Below the pieces are notes generated by a model. That model had not been told where the DNA came from. It did no database searches and was given only the letters and a program-made list of their open reading frames with translations. From Pseudomonadota bacterium (GTDB lineage: Bacteria; Pseudomonadota; Gammaproteobacteria; Steroidobacterales; Steroidobacteraceae): a DNA stretch of 27,137 bases. Within the stretch, counting starts at the first letter, position 1. Every line of letters begins with the position of its first letter. The DNA lies in NCBI GenBank assembly GCA_021850555.1, contig JAJZLX010000284.1, positions 1 through 27,137 of the forward strand, written 5' to 3'. A program made the translations under genes and the position numbers. Shown here piece by piece: positions 1-8,932 of this stretch.

Positions 1-88
1 GCCACGAGCTTCTCCGGGAGCTGCCGGACGCTCGCATCGGCAAAGGCCGGGGAGGGGGCCTCGCGCTTGTTCCACCAGCGCGAGAGCG
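1..88. repeat. Terminal direct repeat, copy 1 (circularity overlap)
   Basis: These 88 bases are identical to the last 88 bases of the window (27050-27137). An exact terminal repeat is what an assembler leaves when a circular molecule is cut open. The parA reading frame continues in frame from one end of the window to the other when the two copies are merged, which supports this. The unique length would be about 27,049 bp. Confidence 0.93.
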
Positions 89-218
89 AGCCCTGGGGGT
101 CGGTGTCGATGAGCACCGCAGGCCCTGCACCGGCGCGCTCGATCGCGACGGCGAGGTGCGCCGCGAGGGTGGTCTTGCCGCTGCCTCCTTTCTGCGAAGC
201 GAGCACCAGGGTGTGCAT
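1..218 (-). CDS. parA: ParA partition ATPase, N-terminal part (continues at the window end)
   Basis: This is the start of a small ParA/MinD-type ATPase that segregates the plasmid. The ATG is at 218-216 on the minus strand, with an AGGAG ribosome site about 10 bases upstream. Residues 9-17 read QKGGSGKTT, the deviant Walker A motif of ParA proteins, and a DTDPQGS motif follows, as in the family. The frame runs off position 1 and resumes at the far end of the window, giving 225 residues in total once the 88-bp overlap is removed. That is short for ParA and fits the type Ib group, which lacks an N-terminal DNA-binding domain and pairs with a small DNA-binding partner. It is the first gene of the par-rep operon and is divergent from the small regulator at 333. 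Confidence 0.93.
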   Translation of the reverse strand, partial: MHTLVLASQKGGSGKTTLAAHLAVAIERAGAGPAVLIDTDPQGSLSRWWNKREAPSPAFADASVRQLPEKLV

Positions 219-246
219 AGCGTGAAAAGCTCCTTAGCGGATTTGT

Positions 247-276
247 AGAATAGCGGTTTTACGGAATTACGTCCAA
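247..276 (-). promoter_or_regulatory. Possible promoter of the parA operon
   Basis: On the minus strand there is a TTGGAC -35-like hexamer (276-271) and a TATTCT -10-like hexamer (252-247), 18 bases apart and about 30 bases before the parA ATG. The match to consensus is modest. The stretch is A/T-rich compared with its surroundings. Confidence 0.35.
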
Positions 277-298
277 TTCGTGGCTCGCAGCAGCAACC

Positions 299-315
299 TG
301 CTGTACTCTACAGCA
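299..315. promoter_or_regulatory. Palindromic operator candidate between parA and the RHH gene
   Basis: This is a perfect 7-bp inverted repeat, TGCTGTA-ctc-TACAGCA, 18 bases before the ATG at 333 and between two divergent genes. Its place between parA and a ribbon-helix-helix gene suggests an autoregulatory site or a centromere-like site. The inverted repeat is seen directly; which protein binds it is inference. Confidence 0.5.
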
Positions 316-332
316 CTTCATCTGGAGGGCGG

Positions 333-563
333 ATGGCGCAGCGAAAGAAGGCGAGGGGGCGAGCGGCGGCTGAAGCGCCGCGCTCGATCCGGGCATCGGT
401 GAGCCTCAAGCCCGAGACCTACCGGACACTCGAAGCCCTCGCCCGGCAGAAGAAAGTCTCAACCGCCTGGGTGCTGCGCGATGCGGCGGAGAAGTACATC
501 GCCGAGCAGTGGCCGCTGTTTGCAGCCACGGCCTCACCGACCGAAAGAGGAGGGAGCCGGTGA
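333..563 (+). CDS. Small ribbon-helix-helix (CopG/Arc-like) DNA-binding protein
   Basis: This is a 76-residue protein with a basic N-terminal tail (about residues 1-17). It is followed by a ribbon-helix-helix pattern: a short strand (SIRASVSL, about 18-25), a helix with PETYRTLEALARQ, and a second helix after VSTAWVLRDAA. Such proteins bind DNA as dimers and often repress their own promoter or act as plasmid partition partners. A GGAGGG ribosome site lies about 7 bases before the ATG. It is divergent from parA with a perfect palindrome between them, so it may regulate parA or act in partition. The operon holding parA has its own second RHH-like gene (26361-26615), so the true centromere-binding partner is uncertain. 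A terminator follows at 739-764. Confidence 0.75.
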   Translation: MAQRKKARGRAAAEAPRSIRASVSLKPETYRTLEALARQKKVSTAWVLRDAAEKYIAEQWPLFAATASPTERGGSR

Positions 564-650
564 TGCGCTGGGGGCGGGCGGTGAGTCTTGAACGGACCGC
601 AGCGGAACCCCAGTGTACGGAGGAGCCCGTCGCACTTCTCGGCGCGGGGT

Positions 651-679
651 TTGCCTTTGCGTCGCTCACGGCGCAGAAT
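651..679 (+). promoter_or_regulatory. Possible promoter for the restriction operon
   Basis: TTGCCT (651-656) and CAGAAT (674-679) are separated by exactly 17 bases, each matching consensus at 4 of 6 positions. A start near 686 would give a leader of about 100 bases that contains the terminator hairpin at 739-764. No better promoter was seen between that hairpin and the ATG at 789. Confidence 0.3.
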
Positions 680-738
680 CGCCTTGCGACTGATAGAGTT
701 GCCTCTGCGACTCGCTTTACGTCAGTTGCCTTCTTGCG

Positions 739-764
739 CGGCCCGGGAAACCCCGGGCCGTTTT
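739..764 (+). terminator. Intrinsic terminator or attenuator hairpin
   Basis: A perfect 9-bp G/C stem (CGGCCCGGG and CCCGGGCCG) with a 4-base loop is followed directly by TTTT, the form of a Rho-independent terminator. It ends only 24 bases before the DUF3800 start codon. It either ends transcription of the RHH gene at 333-563 or sits in the leader of the restriction operon as an attenuator. Confidence 0.7.
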
Positions 765-788
765 CATTTCTGCCGGTTGCCTGAAGCC

Positions 789-1577
789 ATGTACCTGCTG
801 TACCTGGACGAGTCAGGGAACGAGAACGATCCGAACGACCGGTATTTTGTGCTCGGGGGCCTCGCGCTTTTCGAGCGGCAGACGTTCTTCCTGACGCGCG
901 ACATCGAGGCGATCCAGGACAAGCATTTCCCGAATCACCCGCCGGTGCCGTTCCACGCCTCGGAGATTCGCGCAGGTCGCAATCTGTGGCGCCAGGTCGA
1001 GAAGGCGAAGCGCTCGCAGGTCCTCGCGGATCTGAGCGGCGCCATTCTGAGCAGCCCATCACGTGGCCGCTTCCTATTCGCCGCGGTGATCGAGAAGAGC
1101 CGCGATGTCTACGGCGAGACGGCCGTGGCGCGCGCCACCGAGGAGGTGTGCAAGCGCTTCGACCGACTGCTCCAGCGTCGCTACCAGCGCGACAACGACC
1201 CGCAGCGCGGCCTCATCATCTTTTCCGAAGGGCGCTTCGATGCCCGCGCGAAGATCTGGGTCAAAGACTTCCACCGCCGCGGCACCCAATGGGGCGCGAT
1301 CACAAATCTTGCGGATATTCCGTATTTCGCCGCCTCGCACGAGTCCCGCCTCCTTCAGGCAGCGGACCTGGTGTCGCACGCGACCTGGCTGCTGTATGAG
1401 CGGCGCGATGCCAGCCTCTTTCGGGCGTTGCTGCCGGCGTTCGACACGGCGGACGGGAACATCCACGGCCTGGTGCACGTGCGCGCGAGCGCGGCCGTGT
1501 GCGATTGTCCGGCGTGCATCGGCGAGCATGAGGCGAGTCCGTGGCTGCAAGAGGGGCCGCGAGGGGAGGGCGGCTGA
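789..1577 (+). CDS. DUF3800 family protein
   Basis: This is a 262-residue protein of the DUF3800 family. It starts with the family's YLDESG motif (about residues 4-9) and carries a later acidic site in LLQAADLVSH (about residues 190-200). These are the two acidic blocks that give the family its proposed RNase H-like nuclease fold; its activity is not established. The open frame extends upstream to 588, but that part is low-complexity Arg/Ser-rich and covers the terminator, so I start at the ATG at 789, where the conserved motif begins. The C-terminus has a CDCPACIGEH cysteine cluster that may bind zinc. The stop overlaps the start of the restriction gene (TGATG), so it is the first gene of a coupled operon. 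Confidence 0.85.
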   Translation: MYLLYLDESGNENDPNDRYFVLGGLALFERQTFFLTRDIEAIQDKHFPNHPPVPFHASEIRAGRNLWRQVEKAKRSQVLADLSGAILSSPSRGRFLFAAVIEKSRDVYGETAVARATEEVCKRFDRLLQRRYQRDNDPQRGLIIFSEGRFDARAKIWVKDFHRRGTQWGAITNLADIPYFAASHESRLLQAADLVSHATWLLYERRDASLFRALLPAFDTADGNIHGLVHVRASAAVCDCPACIGEHEASPWLQEGPRGEGG

Positions 1578-4303
1578 TGGCACTTCATCCGAGCTTTCCG
1601 CAGTCTCCGTACGATGTCCTGCGACCAGCCGAGCGCTGGTTCCCGGCCGCCGAGGAATTGCGCGCCACGGCCTACGAGAAGCTTCTGCCGCCTCTCGTGG
1701 CGCGCATCCGCGAGGAAGTGGCCACTTGGCGCGAGGCGAACTACGCGGGCGCCTCGGCGACCTCGCGCGCGCTTCTGGCGTGGTGGTTCGACACCGGGCA
1801 TCTGCTCGAGGAGGCGGACGGCACGCAGAGGGAGTTTCGCTATTACTTCGCGCAGCGGGAAGCCGTCGAGTCGGTGATCTGGCTCTACGACGTGAGGGGA
1901 GCCCGCGACAAGTTCGATTTGATGCGCTTTGACGCCTCGGGCGCCGTCTCGGCCAGCCTGTTCGATGAGGCCTGGCCGCGGTTCGTCGTGAAAATGGCGA
2001 CCGGCGCCGGCAAGACCAAGGTGCTCTCGCTCCTCATCGCCTGGAGCTATTTTCACAAGCTCTACGAGCAGGACTCACCGCTCGCGCGCAATTTCCTGCT
2101 GATCGCGCCCAACATCATCGTGCTCGATCGGCTGCGGGCCGATTTCGATGGCCTGAAGATCTTCTTCAACGACCCCGTGTTGCCTGACAACGGCTATCAG
2201 GGCCAGAACTGGCGGGATGACTTTCAGCTTGCGCTCCACATTCAGGACAATGTGCGCGTCGTGCGCCCGGTCGGGAATCTCTTCCTCACCAACATCCACC
2301 GCGTGTATCTCGGCGAGACTCATGAGCCCTCGCTCGAGGACGAGGACCTCACGGACTATTTTCTGTCTCCGTTCGGGGATCGGCCGGTCGGCAAGACGAC
2401 CGACAGTCATACGGATCTCGGGGAGATCATCCGCGAGATCGACGAGCTCGCCGTGTTCAACGACGAGGCCCACCATATCCACGACAGCCGCCTCGCCTGG
2501 TTCCAGTCCATCCAGGACATCCACCACCGCCTCCTGCAGAAGGACCTGAAGCTCGCCTTGCAGGTCGACGTCACGGCGACCCCGCGGAACGAGAGCGGCG
2601 CCATCTTCGTGCAGACGGTGAGCGACTATCCCCTGGTCGAAGCGATCGCCCAGAACGTCGTTAAGCATCCGGTACTGCCGGACGCCCCGAGTCGCGCCAA
2701 GCTCGCCGAGCACAAAAGTGCGCTGATTACCGAGCGTTTCGCCGACTACCTGCACCTCGGCGTCGAGGAATGGCGCAAGAGCTACGCGGAGCACGAGAAG
2801 CTCGGCAAGAAGGCGGTGCTTTTCGTCATGGTCGATGACACCCGCAACTGCGACGAGGTGGGGGCGTACCTCGAGCGGATCGCCCCGGAGCTACAGCGCG
2901 CCGTGCTGGTCATCCACACCAAGAAGAACGGCGAGATCTCGGAGGCCGCCTCGGGCCAGGACAAGAACGAGCTCGAGCGGCTGCGCAAGCAATCGAACGA
3001 GATCGATACCTGGAACTCGCGCTACAAGGCGATCGTCTCGGTCCTCATGCTGAAAGAGGGCTGGGATGTTCGCAATGTCACCGTGATTGTGGGCCTCAGA
3101 GCCTATGCCGCCAAGAGCGGAATCCTGCCCGAGCAGACGCTGGGTCGAGGCCTGCGGCGCATGTACTTCGGGAGCGACCAGCGCGAGACGGTCTCCGTCA
3201 TGGGCACGCCGCTATTCATGGAGTTCGTTGAGTCGATCCAGAGCGAGGGCGTGACCTTTGACCGCGTGCCGATGGGCGGCGCCGGCGGCCGGGAGCGGCA
3301 GGATTCGGTCGTCGTCGAAGTGGAGGCCAACTCGCCTGAGAAGAATATCGACGAGCTCGATATCAGCGTCCCGCGCCTCACGCGCCGCTACAACCGCGAG
3401 TTCAAGGATCTCTCGGAGCTCCAGCCCGAGCACTTCGGCAACACGAAGCTTCCGGTGAAGCCATTCTCGCCCGAGGAAACGCGTGAGATTGTCTTCAAGA
3501 AGATGCTCGATTCCGAGGTGGATCACACGCTCACCCTCGAGGGCTCAGGCCCCGGGGACTACCGCTCGGTCGTCGCGTTCTTCACCCGCCAGCTCCTGAA
3601 GGACCTGCACCTGGTCGGCGGCTACGACCAGCTCTACCCCAAGGTCAAGACGTTCATGCGCGAGCACCTGTTCACGCATGAAGTCGACCTTGAGGATCCT
3701 GTGATCCTTCGCAATTTGAGCGAACCGGAAGTCGCCAAAACGCTCTTCGATCACTTCCGAGCAGCGATCAACGCGCTCACGATCTACGAGGGCGGGTGCT
3801 CCCGGATCGATGGCTACATCCGCCTGCGCGATACGCGACCTTTCCGCACCGAACCGCGCCGGTTCCTGCCGGCCAAGAAGTCCGTCTTCAACCGGATCGT
3901 CGGCGAGGCGCATGCCGACACCCTCGAACTCGCTTTCGCTGCCTTCCTCGAGGCCGCCCCCGACGTGCAGGCTTACGGCAAGAACTACCTCGCCGTGGGC
4001 TTCAAAATCGAATTCGTGCGCGCGAACGGTGAGCTCTCGACCTACACGCCGGACTTTCTCGTGCGCACGACCGCCGGCGACGCGTGGATCGTGGAGACGA
4101 AGGGGAGGGAAGAACTCGATCTTCCGCAGAAAATGGCGCGCCTACGCCAGTGGTGTGAGGATGCCACGGAGGCCGCGAAGACGGACGGCGGCCCCGCCTA
4201 TCGCTTCGTGTACGTCGACCAGGAAGGATTCGAGACATTCAAACCGACCACGTTCGCCGGGCTCGTGAGCGTGTTCCGGGAATATCAGGACGCGACATCA
4301 TGA
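1577..4303 (+). CDS. res: Type III restriction enzyme, helicase-nuclease (Res) subunit
   Basis: This is a 908-residue superfamily 2 translocase with a C-terminal nuclease, the Res subunit of a type III restriction system. Visible motifs are Walker A KMATGAGKT (139-147), motif II DEAH (296-299), a VTATPR motif III soon after, and motif VI QTLGRGLRR (520-528). Near the end, D826 in TPDF followed by E840-T-K842 gives the PD-(D/E)xK nuclease site. All key residues are intact, so the subunit should be active if a Mod partner is present. Family members cut DNA away from their site after ATP-driven communication between two recognition sites. I start at the ATG at 1577 (after GAGGGGAGGG), which overlaps the previous stop; a start at 1541 would add 12 residues. 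The 3' end overlaps the next gene by ATGA. Here Res lies well before Mod, with two genes between them. Confidence 0.93.
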   Translation: MALHPSFPQSPYDVLRPAERWFPAAEELRATAYEKLLPPLVARIREEVATWREANYAGASATSRALLAWWFDTGHLLEEADGTQREFRYYFAQREAVESVIWLYDVRGARDKFDLMRFDASGAVSASLFDEAWPRFVVKMATGAGKTKVLSLLIAWSYFHKLYEQDSPLARNFLLIAPNIIVLDRLRADFDGLKIFFNDPVLPDNGYQGQNWRDDFQLALHIQDNVRVVRPVGNLFLTNIHRVYLGETHEPSLEDEDLTDYFLSPFGDRPVGKTTDSHTDLGEIIREIDELAVFNDEAHHIHDSRLAWFQSIQDIHHRLLQKDLKLALQVDVTATPRNESGAIFVQTVSDYPLVEAIAQNVVKHPVLPDAPSRAKLAEHKSALITERFADYLHLGVEEWRKSYAEHEKLGKKAVLFVMVDDTRNCDEVGAYLERIAPELQRAVLVIHTKKNGEISEAASGQDKNELERLRKQSNEIDTWNSRYKAIVSVLMLKEGWDVRNVTVIVGLRAYAAKSGILPEQTLGRGLRRMYFGSDQRETVSVMGTPLFMEFVESIQSEGVTFDRVPMGGAGGRERQDSVVVEVEANSPEKNIDELDISVPRLTRRYNREFKDLSELQPEHFGNTKLPVKPFSPEETREIVFKKMLDSEVDHTLTLEGSGPGDYRSVVAFFTRQLLKDLHLVGGYDQLYPKVKTFMREHLFTHEVDLEDPVILRNLSEPEVAKTLFDHFRAAINALTIYEGGCSRIDGYIRLRDTRPFRTEPRRFLPAKKSVFNRIVGEAHADTLELAFAAFLEAAPDVQAYGKNYLAVGFKIEFVRANGELSTYTPDFLVRTTAGDAWIVETKGREELDLPQKMARLRQWCEDATEAAKTDGGPAYRFVYVDQEGFETFKPTTFAGLVSVFREYQDATS

Positions 4304-5511
4304 CGCCTTTGACCGATGACGAACTGATCGAATTGATTGATGACTTGGAGTCCGACCGTGCGGAGCGAAAGCAATCATGGTCGGGTGATGCGCCCGAGAA
4401 GGCGCGGCAGGCCGTGTGTGCCTTCGCGAATAACTTGCCGAATCACGACAGGCCCGGCGTCGTCTTCGTGGGCGTTACGGATACCGGAGAAATGACGCAT
4501 CCCGAGGTCACCGATCGACTGCTGCAGACCCTGTCGGATATGAAAACCGACGGCAGGATGCTGCCGCCACCGACGCTTACCGTGGAGCGTCGAGTCTTGA
4601 AAGGCGCCGCGGTGGCCGTTGTAACGGTGTGGCCGGCGGATGCGCCGCCCGTGCGGTATGAGGGTCGGGTCTGGATACGGATCGGACCGCGGCGGGGGCT
4701 GGCCACGGCCCAGGACGAGCGAATTCTCAACGAAAAGCGTCGCTACCGGGATCGCAGCTTCGACACACGGCCGATCGCAGGATGCCCGATAGCAGAGCTG
4801 AACCAGATCGCGTTCGAAAATGAATACCTACCGCAGGCCTTTGCGGCCGATGTATTGGCGAACAACGGCCGCAGTTACGAGGAGCGCCTGGCTTCCACGG
4901 GCATGATCGCCTCAGTCGAGGATCCCACGCCGACCGTGGTCGGTGTGCTGGCCGTGGGCAAGTCGCCGCGCAGCTGGGTGCCTTGCGCCTATGTCCAGTT
5001 TCTACGCATCCGGGGTACGCGGTGGGATGAGCCGGTTGTCGATGCTCAGGAGATCGATGGTACGCTGGATCTGGTGCTCCGCCGGCTGGACGACAAGATC
5101 AAGGCCACACTTGCGGTTGCCGTTGATATCAGCTCGGGCGCCACCACGGAAATTCGCACGACACCCTACCCGCTGAGTGCCCTGCAGCAGCTCACCCGCA
5201 ACGCCATCATGCACCGGACCTACGAAGGCACGAATGCGCCGGTCCGTGTTACGTGGTTCGATGATCGGATCGAGATCAGCAATCCGGGCGGCCCTTTTGG
5301 CGTCGTGACCCAGCAGAATTTTGGTCGGCCCGGCATCAACGATTACCGCAATCCAGCCATCGCCGCCGTGCTCAAGACCCTGGGCTACGTGCAGCGCTTC
5401 GGCGTCGGCATTGCCGAAGCACGGCGCGCTCTGGTGGCCAATGGTAATCCGCCACTGGAATTCCAGGTCGAGCCCACCATCGTGCTGGCGACCATCAGGA
5501 GTGCTCCATGA
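4300..5511 (+). CDS. AlbA_2 (Schlafen-like) domain plus GHKL-type ATPase protein
   Basis: This is a 403-residue protein. The N-terminal third resembles the AlbA_2 / Schlafen-AAA-4 putative nucleic-acid-binding domain: an ERKQSW segment near residue 22, a GVVFVGVTDTGEM strand-turn near 53-65, and VWIRIGPRR near 125-133. The C-terminal part has ATPase motifs of the HATPase_c_4 kind: LTRNAIMHRTYE (N box, about 298-309), EISNPGGPFG (G1 box, about 324-333) and a RFGVGIAEARRAL G2-like segment (about 366-378). Such proteins are often annotated as ATP-binding transcriptional regulators. It overlaps both neighbours by ATGA. Its place inside a restriction operon suggests a regulatory or sensor role, but that is inference; the domain assignment itself is fairly secure. 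Confidence 0.82.
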   Translation: MTPLTDDELIELIDDLESDRAERKQSWSGDAPEKARQAVCAFANNLPNHDRPGVVFVGVTDTGEMTHPEVTDRLLQTLSDMKTDGRMLPPPTLTVERRVLKGAAVAVVTVWPADAPPVRYEGRVWIRIGPRRGLATAQDERILNEKRRYRDRSFDTRPIAGCPIAELNQIAFENEYLPQAFAADVLANNGRSYEERLASTGMIASVEDPTPTVVGVLAVGKSPRSWVPCAYVQFLRIRGTRWDEPVVDAQEIDGTLDLVLRRLDDKIKATLAVAVDISSGATTEIRTTPYPLSALQQLTRNAIMHRTYEGTNAPVRVTWFDDRIEISNPGGPFGVVTQQNFGRPGINDYRNPAIAAVLKTLGYVQRFGVGIAEARRALVANGNPPLEFQVEPTIVLATIRSAP

Positions 5512-6524
5512 GCGTTCCCGTGCTCACTTTTTTCAACAACAAGGGCGGTGTCGGCAAAACCTCGCTGGTCTTTCACCTGGCCTGGATGCTCTCGGAGCTC
5601 GGCAAGCGCGTCATCGCCATTGACCTCGATCCGCAGGCCAATCTGACCTCCGCATTCTTGTCGGAAGACGATCTGGAGGCTCTGTGGGACGGCGATGGAC
5701 CTACCAACACGGCGAAGACAGTCTATCAGTGCGTGCGGCCGCTGACGGAGGTCGGCGATATTCTTCCGCCGCAAACCCAGCGTATCAATCCCCACCTGCA
5801 CCTGGTCCCCGGGGATTTGGGCTTGGCCAGCTTCGAGGACTTCCTTTCGCAGGAATGGCCCCATGCGTTGGACTCCGGACCCTTGTACCGCCCATTCCGA
5901 ATCCTTTCGGCGTTCTGGCAAGTGGCTCAGCAGGCGGCCGAGCAGAGCGGTGCCGATTTGATCCTCGCCGATGTAGGCCCGAATCTAGGCGCCATTAACC
6001 GTTCAGCGCTCCTGGCCACCGACCATGTGGCCATTCCTCTGGCGGCGGATCTCTTCTCGCTCCAAGGCCTGCGCAACTTAGGCCCCACCCTGCGCAGCTG
6101 GCGGACGGACTGGCGCAAGCGGCTCAACAACTGGCCGGCACCCACGTTTCCGCTGCCCGCCGGTACGATGGAGCCTCTGGGCTACATTCTCATGCAGCAC
6201 AGCGAACGCCTGTCGCGGCCTGTAAAAGCGTACAAGAAATGGGCCGACCGCATTCCGCAGACCTACCAGCAGATGATCAGCGGAGAAGCGCGTGATTTGA
6301 CCTCGGGTCCGGCGGCGGCGGACTGCCTGGCGCGCCTCAAGCATTATCGGAGCCTAGTACCGATGGCGCTGGAAGTGCGTAAACCGATCTTCCATCTCAC
6401 GGCAGCCGATGGGGCGATCGGCAATCACGCCTATGCCGTCAAGGATGCCTGGAGCGATTTCAAGGCGCTCGCGGTATCAATTCTGAGCCGGATCGAGGCC
6501 AAGACCGGTGCGAATCAACCATGA
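5508..6524 (+). CDS. ParA/Soj-like (AAA_31) ATPase inside the restriction operon
   Basis: This is a 338-residue deviant-Walker ATPase. It has [10 protein letters not shown] (about residues 10-19), the Walker A' motif DLDPQANLT (about 43-51) and a Walker B-like ILADVGPN (about 146-153). The C-terminal half is longer than in plasmid-partition ParA and includes a lysine-rich stretch near [10 protein letters not shown]. The plasmid already has a separate partition parA in the rep operon, so this copy is unlikely to serve partition. Its ATG overlaps the AlbA_2/ATPase stop, and its stop overlaps the mod start (ATGA both times), so it is made together with the restriction and modification subunits. 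It may be a regulator or a membrane or DNA-positioning ATPase for the complex; no function is known to me for this pairing. Confidence 0.85.
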   Translation: MSVPVLTFFNNKGGVGKTSLVFHLAWMLSELGKRVIAIDLDPQANLTSAFLSEDDLEALWDGDGPTNTAKTVYQCVRPLTEVGDILPPQTQRINPHLHLVPGDLGLASFEDFLSQEWPHALDSGPLYRPFRILSAFWQVAQQAAEQSGADLILADVGPNLGAINRSALLATDHVAIPLAADLFSLQGLRNLGPTLRSWRTDWRKRLNNWPAPTFPLPAGTMEPLGYILMQHSERLSRPVKAYKKWADRIPQTYQQMISGEARDLTSGPAAADCLARLKHYRSLVPMALEVRKPIFHLTAADGAIGNHAYAVKDAWSDFKALAVSILSRIEAKTGANQP

Positions 6525-8875
6525 CGCGACCTCAACGACCCGCGTACGAGCTGAGCGATGCCGAGCAGCGCGACCTCGTGACTCTGATCCAGCAAGGCAA
6601 GCCCCTGCCGGAGAAGTACCGCTTCATCCTCTTCGAGGACAAACGCGAAGTCGAGCTCGTCTGGAACGGCAAGACTCGAGACGTCTGCACCACGGTGCTG
6701 CCATTCCAGACCCTCGAGCATATCGACGAGCCGCGGGAGGAAACGGGCTCGAAGAAGGAAGCCCAGTTCGATTGGCTCGATCCCCGCGGCCGCCAGATCA
6801 AGGGCTGGACCAACAAGCTCATCTGGGGCGACAACAAGCTGATCTTGTCATCGCTCAAAGCCGGTCCGCTTCGCCAGCAGATCGAAGACGCCGGCGGCCT
6901 GAAGCTGATCTACATCGATCCGCCATTCGATGTCGGGGCCGATTTCAGCATGGACATCGAGATCGGCGGCGAGACGTTCCACAAGGAACCGAATCTTCTC
7001 GAACAGATCGCTTATCGGGACACATGGGGGCACGGTGCGGATTCGTTTATCTCGATGATTTACGAGAGGCTGATCCTGATGTGCGAGCTGCTTGCCGAGG
7101 ACGGCAGCATCTATGTTCATTGTGATTGGCGAGTCAACGCATGGATGCGATGCGCTCTTAACGAAATCTTTGGGAATGACAATTTTGTCAACGAGATATG
7201 CTGGCGGCGCACAACAGCCCATGGAGACGCGAAACAAGGTGCGGCCCACTTCGATACGGTGGATGACACGATCTTCGTGTACGCAATGGATGACACCAGG
7301 AAGATATGGAACACGCAGTACGTGCCATTTTCCGAAGAGCAGATTGAGCAGCAGTACAACAAGACAGATGATGGTAACGGCCGGAAATATCGGTTAGTTA
7401 CGCCCACCGCGGCGAAGCCTGGCGGTGACACTCTCTACGAATGGAAAGGGGTCACACCACCAAAGGGTCGGTACTGGGCCTATTCAAAGGACAAGATGGC
7501 GGAGTTCGACAAGCTCGGAAAACTGTATTACTCGAGCACCGGACAGCCGTATATCAAGTACTACCTCGATGAGCGGCCCGGCGTTGCAGCATCGACTATT
7601 TGGTACGACATGCTGCTAGCGCCGACCGCAAAGGAGCGGGTTGATTACCCAACGCAGAAGCCCGAGGTATTGCTCGAGCGCATTATCAAAGCGAGCAGCA
7701 ACGAGGGCGACCTCGTCGGTGATTTCTTCGTTGGTTCCGGCACCACAGCAGCTGTCGCAGAGAAGCTCGGCCGCAAATGGATCGCCTCCGATCTCGGGAA
7801 GTTTGGCATTCACACCACCCGCAAGCGCCTGATCGGCGTGCAGCGCGAGCTGAAGGCGGCCGGCAAGCCGTTCCGCGCCTTCGAGGTCCTGAATCTCGGC
7901 CGCTACGAGCGCCAGGCGTACCTGAACGTCGGCGGCCGGCTGTCCGGCAAGGAGAAGGAGCAGGCCCTCGCCCAGAAGGAGCGCGAATTCCGCGATCTGA
8001 TCCTCCGCGCCTACAAGGCCGAACCGCTCGAAGGCTCCGGTTTCTTCCACGGCAAGCATGCTGGCCGGCTCGTCGTCGTCGGCCCCATCAACCTCCCGGT
8101 CGGGCGCCTGTTCGTCGAGGAAGTCATCCTCGAATGCCGGAAGATCGGTGCCTCGCGCGCCGACATCCTGGCCTTCGAGTTCGAGATGGGACTGTTCCCG
8201 GCGGCGCTCGAGGAGGCGCGGCAGAAGGGTATCGATCTTGCGCCGAAGTACATCCCGGCGGAAGTCTTCGACAAACGCGCCGTCGAGAAAGGCCAGGTCG
8301 TCTTTCACGACATCAGCTTCGTCGAGGCGACGCCGCGCTATGACAAGCGCAACAAGCTGTCGGTGCAGATTGAGCTGACGGACTTCTCCGTCTACTACAC
8401 CCAGGGCGCGGCGGAGGCGGCGATCGCCGCCATGAAGGACGGCAAGAACGGGGTCATCTGCGACCGCGGGCAGCTCTACAAGGTTACCAAGAGCAAAGAC
8501 GGCGTCGTCCACAAGGAGCGCTTGACGAAGCACTGGACCGACTGGGTGGACTACTGGGCGGTGGACTTCGATTACATGAGCCGCAAGGAGATCGTCAAAG
8601 TCCACAAGGCACTCGGTGTGGCGGAGCCTCGTCAGACCTACGGGACGGGATCCAGCGCCGTCACCATAGACCCGAACGATTTCGAGGAGCGCTGGACCGG
8701 CGGCTATATCTTCGAGAACGAGTGGCAGAGTTTCCGGACGCGTCAAAACCGGGAGCTCGAGCTCAAGACGGCGCCGCATGTGTACGAGCGTGCGGGCCGA
8801 TACACGGTGGCGGTCAAGGTCATCGACATCTTCGGCAACGACACCATGACGTTGGTGCCGGTGAACGTGGGCTGA
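6521..8875 (+). CDS. mod: Type III DNA N-methyltransferase (Mod), beta class
   Basis: This is a 784-residue methyltransferase, the modification and recognition subunit of a type III system. Catalytic motif IV DPPF (133-136) comes before the S-adenosylmethionine motif FFVGSGTT (402-409), the beta-class order expected of type III Mod. The region between them should hold the target recognition domain. Its G+C is clearly lower there (about 40-50% in lines around 7141-7380 against about 67% near 8101), which suggests domain exchange. The last 35 residues ([15 protein letters not shown], then FGND) look like a PKD/Ig-type beta-strand repeat, unusual for a cytoplasmic methyltransferase. The ATG overlaps the preceding stop. 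It protects the host by methylating the site that Res would otherwise cut, and it also supplies site recognition for Res. Confidence 0.92.
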   Translation: MTRPQRPAYELSDAEQRDLVTLIQQGKPLPEKYRFILFEDKREVELVWNGKTRDVCTTVLPFQTLEHIDEPREETGSKKEAQFDWLDPRGRQIKGWTNKLIWGDNKLILSSLKAGPLRQQIEDAGGLKLIYIDPPFDVGADFSMDIEIGGETFHKEPNLLEQIAYRDTWGHGADSFISMIYERLILMCELLAEDGSIYVHCDWRVNAWMRCALNEIFGNDNFVNEICWRRTTAHGDAKQGAAHFDTVDDTIFVYAMDDTRKIWNTQYVPFSEEQIEQQYNKTDDGNGRKYRLVTPTAAKPGGDTLYEWKGVTPPKGRYWAYSKDKMAEFDKLGKLYYSSTGQPYIKYYLDERPGVAASTIWYDMLLAPTAKERVDYPTQKPEVLLERIIKASSNEGDLVGDFFVGSGTTAAVAEKLGRKWIASDLGKFGIHTTRKRLIGVQRELKAAGKPFRAFEVLNLGRYERQAYLNVGGRLSGKEKEQALAQKEREFRDLILRAYKAEPLEGSGFFHGKHAGRLVVVGPINLPVGRLFVEEVILECRKIGASRADILAFEFEMGLFPAALEEARQKGIDLAPKYIPAEVFDKRAVEKGQVVFHDISFVEATPRYDKRNKLSVQIELTDFSVYYTQGAAEAAIAAMKDGKNGVICDRGQLYKVTKSKDGVVHKERLTKHWTDWVDYWAVDFDYMSRKEIVKVHKALGVAEPRQTYGTGSSAVTIDPNDFEERWTGGYIFENEWQSFRTRQNRELELKTAPHVYERAGRYTVAVKVIDIFGNDTMTLVPVNVG

Positions 8876-8932
8876 TGCCGGACGTACGAGCTACGGAACT
8901 CTGGTTGCCTCGAATCAAACGGAGAGAGCCAT

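Noticed and set aside
588..788. N-terminal extension of the DUF3800 gene
   Set aside because: The added residues are low-complexity Arg/Ser-rich, cover a terminator hairpin, and come before the family's conserved YLDESG start.
5508..6524. Second plasmid partition ATPase
   Set aside because: It is locked between restriction-operon genes with no RHH or ParB partner or centromere-like repeats adjacent, and a complete par locus exists elsewhere.
7616..8779. 387-residue minus-strand frame inside mod
   Set aside because: It is an antisense shadow of a high-G+C gene with all Mod motifs on the other strand.
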